Below are positions 40,165-50,413 of a DNA stretch of 64,000 nt, piece by piece. Source of the stretch: Tremella fuciformis (taxonomy: Eukaryota > Basidiomycota > Tremellomycetes > Tremellales > Tremellaceae); NCBI GenBank assembly GCA_032768795.1, contig CP136493.1:372001-436000 (forward strand), written 5' to 3'. The notes below the pieces were generated by a model. It did no database searches and was not told the DNA's origin. It saw only the letters and a list, made by a program, of their open reading frames with translations. Position numbers and translations under genes: made by a program. Position 1 is the stretch's first letter; each line of letters opens with the position of its first letter.

Positions 40165-41981
40165 CTTGTTCCCACGTGCTTTTCGGACTCGTCAAATTCT
40201 CGGACGATACCTCTGACATTTCATTGTTAGCCTTCAGATCGTCATTGCTCAGCCATGCATTCAGCTATCAACTCGGCCGTCCAGGAGCTGCAAGAGCATC
40301 CTGAGAAGAGTGTGCGACAAGTTGCCCGAGAGCAAAACGTTGCAAAATTGACTCTCCATGACCGCTGGACCAACACCCACGTCTCTCATGCTGATGGCGC
40401 CAAGCGACACCTCTCATGCGTTCAGGAGGAGGCCCTGGTGGACAAGATCAACGAGTATGCGTCCCGAGGGACCCTCCTGACACCTCGTCATGTCCACGAT
40501 CTTGTGGAGGCGGTCTGTGGCGAGCAGATTGGGGAGAATTGGGTCGGGCGCTTTGTCGATCGTCATTTGGACAAGATCTCATCGCGGTTCCACACCTACA
40601 GAGAGCTCGGACGCCTGCAGGCGGACTCGCAGGAGGTCCGGAGGGCATGGTTCTCCCTTGTAAGTACTCCCACGCACCCACCGCAGCGCGCAGAATGTCT
40701 CTGACACGTATTCAGGTGTCTGACCTCTATCATAGCCGCCTATATGATCCTGCGGGCATCTTTAACGTCGACAAGTCGTTCTTCTCCCTCTCCTATGGGC
40801 GCACGACATGTCGCATAGCCCCCCGGAACCATCCTAGCAACGGGCAAGCTATCTCTGGCTTGACAGAGCACATCACCGTCGTCGCTTGTATTGGGCTCGA
40901 TTCAGCCCCCGTCCCCCCGCTTGTTATCTACGCAGGACAACATCTGTACGATACATGGTTCACGGACAGCGTACAAGGCGTACCGCAGCGGGCCGCCGTC
41001 TCTAATTTGGGCTGGACCAACAGCTACCTCATGCAGAAGTGGCTTGAGGACGATTTTGACCCGTTCACCCGCGACCGGGTTGCTCGAGGCCGCCGACGGT
41101 TACTTTTCCTTGATGGCCATGAATCCCATGTCAAGGTTGAGTTCCTCGAGGCCTGCTGGGATTGCAACATCATCGTCGTCGTCATTCCAGCCAATGTGAG
41201 CAGTTTCCTGCGGCCTTTAGATGTGGGCTTCTTCAACCCGCTCAAGACACGGTTCTTTGGGCTGCTCGATGATCATCGCAAAGCTCTTGGCAATGAGAAC
41301 GCCCCAGCCAAGGGAGTCTTCTGGAGCTCTCATCAGCGAGCCTGGAAGGAGACTGCTACAGCACGTCAGATCAGGTCTGCATGAAAGAAATCGGGACTTT
41401 GGCCTTTGGATGCGGCGGCAATGGGCCTGCAGGACGTCTCGACGCCGCCACGGGAGCTGCAGCCGCCAGTGAGGCAATTGTCACTCCCTGCACGCCCCAG
41501 ACACTCAAGCAACACAAGCGCAGCTGTTGTCAGGGCGACATCGACGAGCATACCTATCTTATGAAGGTCGAAAAGGCGCTTGAAGCCAACATGTCCGAAC
41601 TTGCAATGGTTTGGGCCCAATTGGGACGCGAGAAAGCCGCCAGGGAGCTGGAGAAAGCAGCCCGTGGCAAGCGCAAGCGTGTCAGCTATCCTCATGGCCA
41701 GTTTGATCCTGAACATCGAGAGCAACACGCAGATGAGCTGGCTGAGCGGAAGGCAAGGGAGGTAGAAGCCCGCCAAAGGAGATTGGACAAGGAGAGACAA
41801 CCAGGGCATCAGCAGCCTCAAGAACCGCGTCAGGCATGCACACCGGGTCCCTCTACAGCTGTGTGAAGCTATGTAGCCATATCATTCATGTAGCCCATGT
41901 ACTCGCCATCATTGTCGTCGTTGTCGCTACCTAGATGGCCGTCCGAAAATTTGACAAGTCCGAAAACCACGTGGCAACGAG
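40165..41981 (+). mobile_element. Pogo-type Tc1/mariner DNA transposon
   Basis: 1817 bp with 42-bp terminal inverted repeats (40165-40206 and 41940-41981) differing at 5 positions, each containing CACGTG, TTTTCGGACT and TCGGACG. TA flanks both ends (40163-40164 and 41982-41983), as expected for this superfamily. It holds one transposase gene with inactivating changes. Confidence 0.88.
40255..41866 (+). pseudogene. Pogo-type transposase with nonsense and frameshift
   Basis: Exon 1 (40255-40659) encodes a helix-turn-helix (SVRQVAREQNVAKLTLHDRW) and a CENP-B-like domain (LLTPRHVHDLVEAVCGEQIG). The intron 40660-40715 (GTAAGT...TTCAG) leads to the DDE core with the three acidic residues in FNVDKSFFSL, LLFLDGHESHV and SSFLRPLDVGFF. 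In the exon-2 frame TGA at 41382-41384 interrupts a typical RSA-x-KKSGLWPLD segment, probably once TGG. The C-terminal coiled coil (KVEKALEANMSELAMVWAQL, to 41866) is in another frame, so a frameshift also lies between about 41410 and 41490. The protein is likely inactive, though the TIRs are still good. Confidence 0.8.
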
Positions 41982-41999
41982 TAGCCTTTGATGCTGAAG

Positions 42000-42049
42000 G
42001 AGTCCCGCTTGGGGCACGACGTCTTTCCTTCAACGCACGACGTCTTTAC
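42000..42049 (+). repeat. MULE left terminal inverted repeat
   Basis: Matches the reverse complement of 45802-45851 at 47 of 50 positions. Confidence 0.9.
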
Positions 42050-42251
42050 GTAAGATTGTGGGATCACGTGATATCCACGTTTGTGACACGTGTCTCTCAC
42101 GTGTATACCACATGAGACCCCATCCATCGCAACCTCAAGTTCACTCTGCTCTTTCATTATGATCGTTCACCACCAAGTTGCTCTGTAAGGGCCATGCATG
42201 CATGCATACAGCATTCAGAGCTCTACAACAGGTCGTTCCCTACTCTATCTA

Positions 42252-42660
42252 TGTCACGCTGGGGTCGGATGTACGAGGAGTGACCTTGAGGGTTGAGGGG
42301 GTAGTCTCTGACTTGTCTGAACGAGAGTGACTGAGGGTACTGAGGTTGTTGGGTTGGAACCAACTGTGTGACTTTGTACAAGGAAGTACAAGATACATCG
42401 CTGAAGAAGAAAAGCAAAGTCAAACGAACTACAGGGTTTATATAGTCTACCTAGAGAAAATTACCTATATCACTGATATAGGTTTGCCCGAAATCTCTAT
42501 GTAGGTATGTCTCTGCTCCTGCCCTTGGGATATATATACTCTATGTACGATAGGTAGAGAATAGGACAAAATAGATAGAAAGATATATGAATAGACAGGG
42601 AGATACGAGAAATAGCTATATCCACTAGAGCTGGATAGGGCAAATATGCGGTTCATGACA
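42252..42660 (-). repeat. Solo LTR (409 bp) nested in the MULE
   Basis: It runs TGTCACGCTGG ... GGTTCATGACA with an exact duplication ATCTA (42247-42251 and 42661-42665). On the minus strand a TATA box (TATATAAACCC) and a TTCTTCAGCGATG block resemble family 1, so it is a related family. Confidence 0.9.
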
Positions 42661-42859
42661 ATCTATGTCCTGCCAGAGCTGAATCAGATCTTCAGTGAGT
42701 GCTGGCTCGGAAAGAAGATTTCCTTCCTGACCGGCTGTCCCCTGGTCCAGCCCATCAAACAGACCATGTCCGGACCCGCCTAAAATGCTTCCGATGTCGA
42801 CATTTGAGCTGCTTTGGTCGACTGTTCCTGGCAGACTTGAGCGGTTTGCCGCCTAGTTC

Positions 42860-45660
42860 TCAGCTCAGTCTGAATGTGGCAGTCAGACTGTGGCAGCTCA
42901 CCTGTGATTCCTGCAGCGGTCTCCAGTTCCGTGCGATGTCGTTCCGTGCGTCCTCAACCTCTTGCCTGCGATTCTGCCTGCGCACGGGACAGTCCTTGCT
43001 CCTCATGTTGTGACCCTGCTCGCCACAGGCCGAACATTTGAACCGTCGCTGTTGAAGGGGCCTCGCTTGTCGCTCATGACGCCCTACCCATCGACCGCTT
43101 GGGTGTTGCTCGGGCTCCTCATCCTCTGGCTCGCTACCGCCAGCAGCCTGCTCGCCACCGCCACCAGCGTCCTTGCCACCGGTCTGAGTCTCTGTCCGTC
43201 CGGATCGCCTCGTATTGGCTCTGCGACGGCGGCCACGCTTTCGGGGACGATGGGGAGGATCGAGAATGATGTCTTGATCGTCATTGTCGTTTGGGAAGGT
43301 GAAAGACGGTGGTAGGATGGTCTTGGTGGTGTCTGGTGGCTGCAGGGTGCCGGAGAGGCTGTTCTCTGCATCCTCCATCCAATCTCGCAGTTCTCGCTCT
43401 GTCGGTAGCCGCCAATGAGGATGGAATGCCTCTATCTCGAGGTAGGCGCCCTGAATGACAAGATCCTTGAGCCGGTGAGAGCAGGGGAGGCCATAAGAGC
43501 TGTGGAAATGATTGGTGCAGGGGGTGGTGCGATCGCCTCGAGACTCGGCGGCAATGAGCTTGCTGGCAATGGCGAGCTGGGCCTTGACGAGGTCGATGGC
43601 GTGCCGAGACACTCGACCTTTGACCTGCAGATCAGCCTGTGCGCACGGACTGCAAGACAACTTACCCTAGCAAACACCTTGGAGACACCGATGTCAGAGA
43701 TCTCCCTCTGCTTCCCAAATTCAAGCAACCTAGCATCCCATTGGTCCTTGAAGAACAGTCTGAGACCGCGGACGACTTCATACAGATCATCGTGATGGCT
43801 GTCGATGTGGTCTTTGAGGGCTTTATGGGTCCCCTCAAGCCGAGATGTTGTCCGTTGCCCAAGGTGTCGATGTCGATCTATGTAGGCTGAAATGAACCGC
43901 TTGCGATGGCCCTGTAGCCCGGGAAAGGCTGCTCTGATGGTGTCGAAGCCTGCAGAGATGGCGGCCTTGGTGGTGGCATCCACGATGTTGGCTTTCCAAC
44001 ACTTCCGAAAGGCTTTCGAGGCCTCATCGGGGTCGTAGTCGGGCTTCCGCTTCGACAACTTCTTGAAGTACTTGGCGGTGTTGCCCTTGACATTCTCAGA
44101 TAGGTGCCAGTAGCACAGCAGCTGATAGGCGTCCGGCAGGACCTCTTCGAGAGCGTTGCGGATGGCTGGTTCTCGATTGGTCACCACGACCTCCACCTTG
44201 TCCTTCCGAACCTGAACAAAGTCGAGATAGGCTTTGATGGCGAGCTCGTACCATTCGGTGGTCTGCATGAGTATGAAGACGACAGCGGAGGTGTAGGTGT
44301 GGCCTGTCGCTGTGAACCCCGCAATGTGAAGCATAGATAGACCATGACGGTTGGTCTGGAAGGTAGTGTCGAGGAAGAGCACCGTGGGAAAGCGATGGGT
44401 GAGCGCACGGGCCTCGCGAGTGGTATAGAGAAGTCCAATACAGCGCCGTTGATCGTCCACAAACGCCCTAGCGAGCTCGCCGTCGTCTTGCAGCTTCCTG
44501 ACGATGGCCTCGGTGCTCGTATGACCGCTGCGCTCAGCCCATCGATGTCGGAAGCCGAGGTTGTAGATGTCATGGCGGGCAATGAGGACGGACGGGAACT
44601 CGCGGGTAACATTGGCATGTATCTTTCGGGGCTTGTTCCGAAGCTCGATCTGACCGACAAGGAACGCATGGGCCTCGGCGGTCATGAACGCCTTTCGGTG
44701 GACGGCTAGGTCGATAGGCCTGCTAGGAGGGTGGTTGTGATGATCGCATTGGGACTCGATATCGATCCGCCAGTCCTCTTCTCGGGCGTTGCCGAAGACA
44801 TCGGTGCCGCCATGGTTCCGAGCATAGATGAGGAAAGGACAGTTCTTCTGCCTAGCCCATATCGTCCGCCTTCTCTGCTCCTCATAGCCCTTCCTGTGCG
44901 TGCCAGGCTTCCCGCCATGGACACACTTGAGCTGCATGTTTTGGAAGCCCTTCCTCTTGTTGCTCGACCGGGCAATGGTGACACCGAACCCATGGGCCTT
45001 GGCGAAGGCCTGGATGTCGGCTAGGAGAGACGAGCGGGATAGGAAGCGGATGCCGAGAGCAGGCCGGTAGGGAGGATGGGTGAGGACAGGGAGTTCCTCG
45101 GCTGGCTCGAAGTCGCTGTCGGACGAGTAAGGGGCTTCCTCGGATGTGTCGGTATCGGCCTCGGATACATCGTCGAGATCGTCTGACACCGATGAGAGGG
45201 ACTGGGCGTCTGTGTCGCTGTCAGGAAGGGATCTCGAAGGCCGACTGGGAGGCGGGGTCAGAGGTGGGGGGATCCGATAAGAAGGGGTGTCCGAGGTCAA
45301 CAAGGGACCCTCTGATGTCAACAATGACCGACATGTCGACAGCGACAACTCACCAGGCAATGATCCTAACGAGCTGAGGCTTGGACCAAGGGTGCTCTGG
45401 GTGTGTGAGACCATGCTGTAAGAGCGGCAGAGCGATAGCTGTCGACATGCGGTGGATGGAGGTGAATGATGGGGGAGGCTGGTTGGGTGGCGGGGGCAAG
45501 GTGTTGGCGATGGCGGTTTCTCGAGATTTTCAGCCTTTCTCGAGCGGGAAAAGAGCGTGAGGGGGTAAAGAGCGTCAATGAGAACGTCTGAGCGGTGTTT
45601 GAGACGTGTGCGAGCGATATCGAGCAAGACGGCGGTGGTGATGTTGAGATACAACGACAA
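42860..45660 (-). CDS. MULE transposase with SWIM and zinc knuckle
   Basis: ATG 45660 (minus) starts exon 1. It has a Ser/Asp-rich head, a FAR1/WRKY-GCM1-like DNA-binding region (residues about 215-310: KAHGFGVTIARSSNKRKGF ... DWRIDIESQCDHHNHPP), then the MULE core with FPTVLFLDTTFQTNRHG (first Asp), VVVTNREPAIRNAL (second Asp) and LLCYWHLSENVKGN. The third acidic residue is probably in TTSRLEGTHKALK. A 41-nt intron (43665-43625, GTAAGT...CTGCAG) joins KVFAR to VKGRVSRHAID. Exon 2 carries the SWIM-type CTNHFHSSYGLPCSHRL, a basic KRGRRRRAN stretch and a zinc knuckle CSACGEQGHNMRSKDC. The extreme C-terminus after QESQ is uncertain. The frame is otherwise open and could be functional. Confidence 0.9.
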
Positions 45661-45801
45661 GATGATGGTGAGCAGTGGTGGTCAGTTCAGGGCTGAGCGG
45701 CATTTCGGCGATATCGACACGTCCGTGCAAGAGGCATTCTCGGCGTTTCGGCATTATGACCGCAGGCAGCGAGCGCCGACTGTGGCGGTTTTTATCTTTA
45801 T

Positions 45802-45851
45802 GTAAAGACGTCGTGCGTTGAAGGAAAGACGACGTGCCCCAAATGGGACTC
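45802..45851 (-). repeat. MULE right terminal inverted repeat
   Basis: Pairs with 42000-42049 (3 mismatches). Confidence 0.9.
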
Positions 45852-46306
45852 AGTCAGAAAGGCTGGCTGCCCGGGACCACTGACATCTCAGCCCCTGCCC
45901 GGGCCCAAAACGAGCCCCACGATCGGGCATGATGGGAGTATTAAGTCGGCACCTACTTGAATATCGCAGCGTCATGTCTGCGGTTTCACCTATTTGGCGA
46001 TGGGCAGTCAGTCACCTCGTTGTATATTTTCCCCTTCCGTGTGAGTGCAGACTCTCGGAGGAACAAGAAAATGGGGATCGGGGGGTGGTCACTTGTAGCT
46101 GTCACGAGCGCATCTAGTACCAGGACCAATCCAGAGGCGGAGCGCCATGGTGACATGTAGTGTATGGGCTGCTTGTAGCCATTTACTACTCTGTGCGCCT
46201 TTAGTAAGACTGCACGCCGCTATAAACCCCAACAAAGCAATTTTCTCGCAGTAAAAAAGCCTATCCCCCACCATGATAGGATGAGGTAGGTGTTGTCACC
46301 GGCCGT
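45852..46306. other. Gap right of the MULE
   Basis: No gene or element boundary was identified. A GC palindrome-like CCCGGGCAG/CTGCCCGGG pair lies near 45868 and 45893. Confidence 0.35.
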
Positions 46307-48577
46307 TCAAACTCTGGGAGCTTGGCTGTGGAATACCATAAATTCGTCCGCGACGTCATCGACTTTACCACCCGCTCGGGTCGGCAGCACGTTGGGCGGT
46401 AGGCAGCTCGGAAGGACGGGAGGTGTGATGGGACCGTCGGAAGAGTCGACCTCGGGCGACCAGGCGACCGGTGTGGGCAGAGTTGCAGTCGCAGCTGGGG
46501 CAGAAGACTTTGATAGCGCCGCCGCCGCAGTCTCTGCGATCAGACGGTCCATCGCCTCGGGCGATACGGGGATGAGCGACACGCCTGCGAGCCGGAGAGA
46601 GTTGATGATGCCCATGGCACGAGAGACTGCTTGCAAAGGTTTCAGGGTGTGTTCCGCGTATGTCTCGGCGTCGAGCACGTCGACGCCGAAGTCGTCCTGG
46701 GCCTCCTCGGGATGCCACAACGCAGCCACCCCCTCCTTCGGCTCCAGCGGGCCGAAACATGTTGTCTTAGACGGGCCACCGACAGTCTGTCTGCGCCACT
46801 GGTCGACCCGCAACAGCCGATCCCGAGTCCGAGTCGATTTTGACCCTGACACTTCTGTCAGCGGGATGGATGACTCGCACGACCAAGCCAAGCCGGGCTC
46901 TCACCTTGGGCTTGAGTACCGGTGACAGCAGCGTCGTCCCTTGCTGCAGCGTCTTTCCCATGTGCTCGTCCAGATTTCCGCGCGATCCCTCGGTGACCGC
47001 TGTGATGCCCTCGTCTGTCCTGCGCTCTCAGAGGCACTCCGCTTCGCTGTGCGCCTCGAATCCCTCGTCCCCCAACACCACCGTCGTCGTCGTCGTCATC
47101 GTCATCATCCTCATCCCCGCGTCTTTCGTCGCCTCTGCCCCTTCTCCGTTTTGACGACTTGGCCAGCCCGAGTTGACTCGCCCAATGGTGCTTGAGACGG
47201 CCGACTCGAGCGATCTCCTGCGATCCTAGACGAAACTCCTCAACCGTGCAAGGAGAGTGGACTTGAGCACGGGACGACGTGGACGTGCTCTCGTCGGCGA
47301 GTCTGACATGATGTAATATCTGACCACCATCAGCCCTGCAAGGTAAGGTCAAAACGAAAACTCACGTCTGACGCGGATGGAGCTTGTGCGTTTGACTGAT
47401 CCGCCATTGCCGCGAGAAAGAGAGCCACGGCCCAAAAGTGGAGCAAACGCCTCAGGGCGTGCATCTCAAAGCCGTCAATCGACTCGACATCCTGAGACGG
47501 ACCGGAAGGCGTGGCGCGGGGCCAAGGGTGCTCAATGGGCTCGGGCTCGGGCTCAGCTCGCGAGGGGTTTAGGATCCGGTTCGGTAATCGGCACAAATTC
47601 CTGCAATGGGCATCGTGCATTCCCCGTGCCAGTACTTCGACGTCAATCTCGCGTTCCATGTCGGCGGTAAGGTTGGCCAGGCGTGCGGAGCGTCTCCTTT
47701 GCGATCGAGGGGTGCTGTGTTGAAGTTGGAGGGTGACAGAGTCGGCCTCAATCTCCAAGGCGATACGGCCATCGTCAAGGCGGAAAAAGCGCTTGAAGCC
47801 GTCATTTATGATGAGCACGGCAAGGCGGTAGTCGAACAGCTGTCCGCCGCAGGCAATGTACCAAATTGTCTGACAGATGCCCTCGAGCAGCTGGGCGTCC
47901 CGAATGGCATTTCTCTCCAGTCCGACCTGCTGCTCCGCGGGCCGGGTCGGGGGCTCGCGATCAAATTTGAACTCTCCGACAGCCGAGTAGCGCTGAGGTT
48001 CTCCGACGGACGGGACATTGAGGGTAGCGACGAGATCCGGCTTGCACGGGCCGTACTTTTGACTTTTGCGAGACGTCCCCGTTGCGGTCGTCTCTGTGGA
48101 GGTGCTGGTTGTGTTGCGGGCGGCGGCAGTGGCACGATTCTCGGCATCGAACATTGCGCGTAGGGCCCGAACGGGCCCTGATGCATCCCATTCCTCCGTG
48201 TTCTCGGCGCGTAGATCGACCTCTTGCTCGATCTGTATCGGTGTGATCTGTCCCAAGGCGTTCAAGTGAGACTTGAGCGAATCGAAAATGGTGTGGTAGG
48301 CCGAGCGGAGTCTCCCCTCGTTGGCAAAGGATCCATGAGGGTCGGATGCACGACCAAGACGAGCTGCTAGGTCCACGAGCTGAAGACGACTGGCACGAAT
48401 GGCCTGGGAGACGGGAAGGATAGTGATTCTGTCGTTGGAAAACCCTTGTTGCAAGTCCGGAAATGCCAACGACGTTGGCGGTGACGTCGACGACGGGATC
48501 GACGGTGCTGCTGTCGCTGCAGCCATACGCGGCCACGACATTGCTTGATGTAAAACGCAACGAGTAGAGGGAAACAA
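46307..48577 (-). CDS. Gene G: unknown protein with PD-(D/E)XK-like pattern
   Basis: Start ATG at 48577, 48541 or 48526 (minus). Exon 1 contains a helical part and then KPDLVATL, about 17 residues, then SAVGEFKFD, the spacing of a PD-(D/E)XK nuclease core, followed by GICQTIWYIACGGQLFDYRL and AVLIINDGFKRFFRL. A similar layout is known in REase-like regions of fungal CRN-type and FunK1-associated proteins; this is a pattern match, not a family assignment, and no kinase motifs are seen. Intron 1 is 47365-47320 (GTGAGT...GGTCAG, 46 nt). Exon 2 is Arg-rich with a 9-Asp run. Intron 2 near 46908-46858 leads to VSGSKSTRTRDRLLRVDQW and LIPVSPEAMDRLIAETAAAA, stop at 46307. It lies between two MULE sequences and could be captured cargo. 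Confidence 0.6.
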
Positions 48578-48639
48578 ACACTAGGTAGATCGTGCAGGAA
48601 AGTGCGCGATAGGGCGTAGGTCGTTACGTTTTGGGTCCC

Positions 48640-48821
48640 AATGGTTTACCCGCACCCAAAATTTTATTAGGCGCCTCAAACAGGTCCCGAGATCGTATAT
48701 CATGCATGCCTAAGATCTGCCCCACAACCTCGGCCTCACTGCTCTCATCATCACTTGGGTCGGTGTCTCTGTTCTCCAGCCTGCGACTCGGTCAGCATCA
48801 ATGCTACAGCATTGAGGAGCT
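48640..48821 (-). repeat. Fragment of the MULE-relic family, inverse to 39.8 kb
   Basis: Reverse complement blocks GATGATGAGAGCAGTGAG, GAGGTTGTGGGGCA and GGCATGCATGAT match 39845-39910. The copy is cut off at 48822 by the LTR of Ty3 element 3. Confidence 0.75.
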
Positions 48822-49189
48822 TGTCACGTCGGCCACGCCTCCATGATCACCAACGCACGCCTACAAGTCCCGATCCAGCCCAGCACGCCTGCCAGACACG
48901 TGAGCCTATCGTTGATCCTCGAGTAGCCTCGAGGACTCTAGAGCTCGAGCCTTGTCAATGGTGTTTCAAGGAGAAAGCCAGGGCACGGGTGATATTTATA
49001 CAAGTCCTCACCCGTAGACCGTCCTTAGCACCGTGGTATTGAGTCCCATGGAAAGAAAGTAACGGCGCAGCCGTGTTGTCGACGCACGAGAGGCTGCAGG
49101 ACACACCTTCTCATGGAGGACAGAGACAGATCGGCAGAGAGCATGTGTGAGAGGGCCTATCAGTCAACAACCGGCCTGGCCCCGTGACA
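48822..49189 (+). repeat. 5' LTR of Ty3 element 3
   Basis: TGTCACGTCGGCCACGCC ... CCCCGTGACA, 368 bp, related to family F at both ends. TATA-like ATTTATA at 48994-49000, inferred RNA start at 49027. Confidence 0.88.
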
Positions 49190-49191
49190 GT

Positions 49192-49204
49192 ATACCACGG
49201 TGCT
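49192..49204 (+). promoter_or_regulatory. Self-priming PBS of element 3
   Basis: ATACCACGGTGCT starts 2 nt (GT) after the LTR and is the perfect 13-nt reverse complement of AGCACCGTGGTAT (49027-49039) in the LTR, 27 bp after the TATA-like box. The sequence differs completely from the primers of elements 1 and 2, but the geometry is the same. Confidence 0.78.
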
Positions 49205-49643
49205 CTCTACCTCTCACACGACTAGTTCATGGCACCATCGACTCGACAAACCACGTCGACAGATCTTGAGCATCAGCACATTGCTCTTCCCACAAACCTA
49301 CGACTACCGGTAGATACTCGACTGAGAGCCGCCGCGGCCAACATGGCCCAACCACCGGGTGATCAGCCGTCTGTGCAGCATCTGCTCGCGCAGATCGTGC
49401 AGCTTCAAGCGGCCCTTGTCGAGCAGCAGGCGCAGCAACGACAAGGCTCGCCAGGCGTTGGGAACCCATCCGAGCCGAAGGCAAACCCGCCTGACACGTT
49501 TAACGGCAAGGATCCGGCCGCCTTGGAGCGGTTCATCATGCAGTGCGAGACGGTTTTCAAGCTGCAGCCGTCGAAGTTTTCTGGCAACACGCACAAGGTC
49601 ATGTATGTGATGTCGTTCCTCCGGGGATTCGTGCTCAACGCAA

Positions 49644-49648
49644 TTCAG
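49644..49648. other. Target-site duplication of the TRIM (left)
   Basis: TTCAG, repeated at 56405-56409 directly after the right TRIM LTR. Confidence 0.9.
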
Positions 49649-49673
49649 TGTCAGAACAGACTTATGTAAGCGG

Positions 49674-49678
49674 TCATA
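49674..49678. other. Target-site duplication of Ty3 element 2 (left)
   Basis: TCATA inside the TRIM LTR, repeated at 55868-55872 after the 3' LTR of element 2. Confidence 0.95.
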
Positions 49679-50240
49679 TGTCATGACCGACCTCATCTCA
49701 CACACAAGTCACCACTTTTTACGCCATTCGCCTACAAAACACAGTACTTTTTCCACCGAACTGCTCAAACATTACCTCTTCTGGTACATCGCCGATTTAA
49801 GTCAGTACTTTTGTCGGTGATCTTCCCTGAAGTCAATACTTTTATCGGTGATCTTTCCTGAAGTCAATACTTTTTCCGGTGATCCTACTCGGCGGCCTTC
49901 AGCCACCTTTCCACTCCCAGTAATTATAGACAGATCTGCAGCGAGGAGAATCGCTTGCACTCGAGAAATATCGGCAGTAGGAAAACTTTTCTCATGGAAT
50001 GGGTGGCAAAACGGGTGGCAAATCCCTTCGGCGTACATAGCCCTCTTGTCTATATAAGGAGGCCACTTTCCGGCCAAGATAGTTTCTTCAGCAATGGATC
50101 TCTTGTGTCCCGTCACAAAAGTCACACAGCTGGTCTGAACCCAGCACTCTTGTCCTCGATCCCTCAGTCCCCTTGCTTTACGAGCCAGAGACTAGACCCC
50201 CTCGTGCCCTTTACCTTGGGCTACCCCTTCGAGCGTGACA
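49679..50240 (+). repeat. 5' LTR of Ty3 element 2
   Basis: TGTCATGACCG ... CGAGCGTGACA. U3 has three tandem 31-bp units, two GGGTGGCAAA(A/T) motifs (50001 and 50013) and a TATA box at 50051. R is inferred to begin at about 50091. Confidence 0.96.
49800..49891. repeat. Three 31-bp repeats in LTR U3
   Basis: Units from 49800, 49831 and 49862 share AGTCA(A/G)TACTTTT and CGGTGATC; enhancer-like placement upstream of the promoter. The same array recurs at 55427-55518 in the 3' LTR. Confidence 0.85.
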
Positions 50241-50242
50241 GT

Positions 50243-50251
50243 ATCCATTGC
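50243..50251 (+). promoter_or_regulatory. Self-priming PBS of element 2
   Basis: ATCCATTGC, 2 nt (GT) after the LTR, exactly complementary to GCAATGGAT (50091-50099) 40 bp after the TATA box. Confidence 0.72.
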
Positions 50252-50413
50252 CAACCCCCCTAGTCCTTGCTCGTGATCCTTTACTTTGGTTCACCTTGTT
50301 CCCAGCTTGGCTTTACTTTGCCTTGCCTATTTCTAGCCTAAGCCATTTCGCTTTCATCCCTTCCTCAGATTCATCCTCAGAACTTCGCTGACTTACAGGT
50401 CACCTCTTGCACC

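Larger units (their letters stand above)
42000..45851 (-). mobile_element. MULE (Mutator-like) DNA transposon
   Basis: 50-bp inverted repeats at 42000-42049 and 45802-45851 match at 47 positions; each contains GGGGCACG, CGTCTTTCCTTCAACGC and ACGACGTCTTTAC. It encodes a MULE transposase on the minus strand and is interrupted by a solo LTR (42252-42660). I could not find a clean 8-10 bp target duplication, and weak similarity continues outside the repeats (GCCTTT near both ends), so the true ends may be slightly further out. The pogo-type element ends only 18 bp to its left. Confidence 0.88.

Noticed and set aside
41376..41440. Intron removing the TGA in the pogo transposase (AG|GTCTGC...CTGCAG)
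   Set aside because: Joining these sites leads to a stop within about 14 codons, and the sequence in between codes for the typical KKSGLWPLD segment.
43662..45024. Plus-strand ORFs opposite the MULE transposase
   Set aside because: They are shadows of the 742-codon transposase exon and lack motifs.
49802..50125. 107-codon reverse ORF repeated in both LTRs of element 2
   Set aside because: It is antisense to the LTR promoter and contains the 31-bp repeats; no sign of coding constraint.
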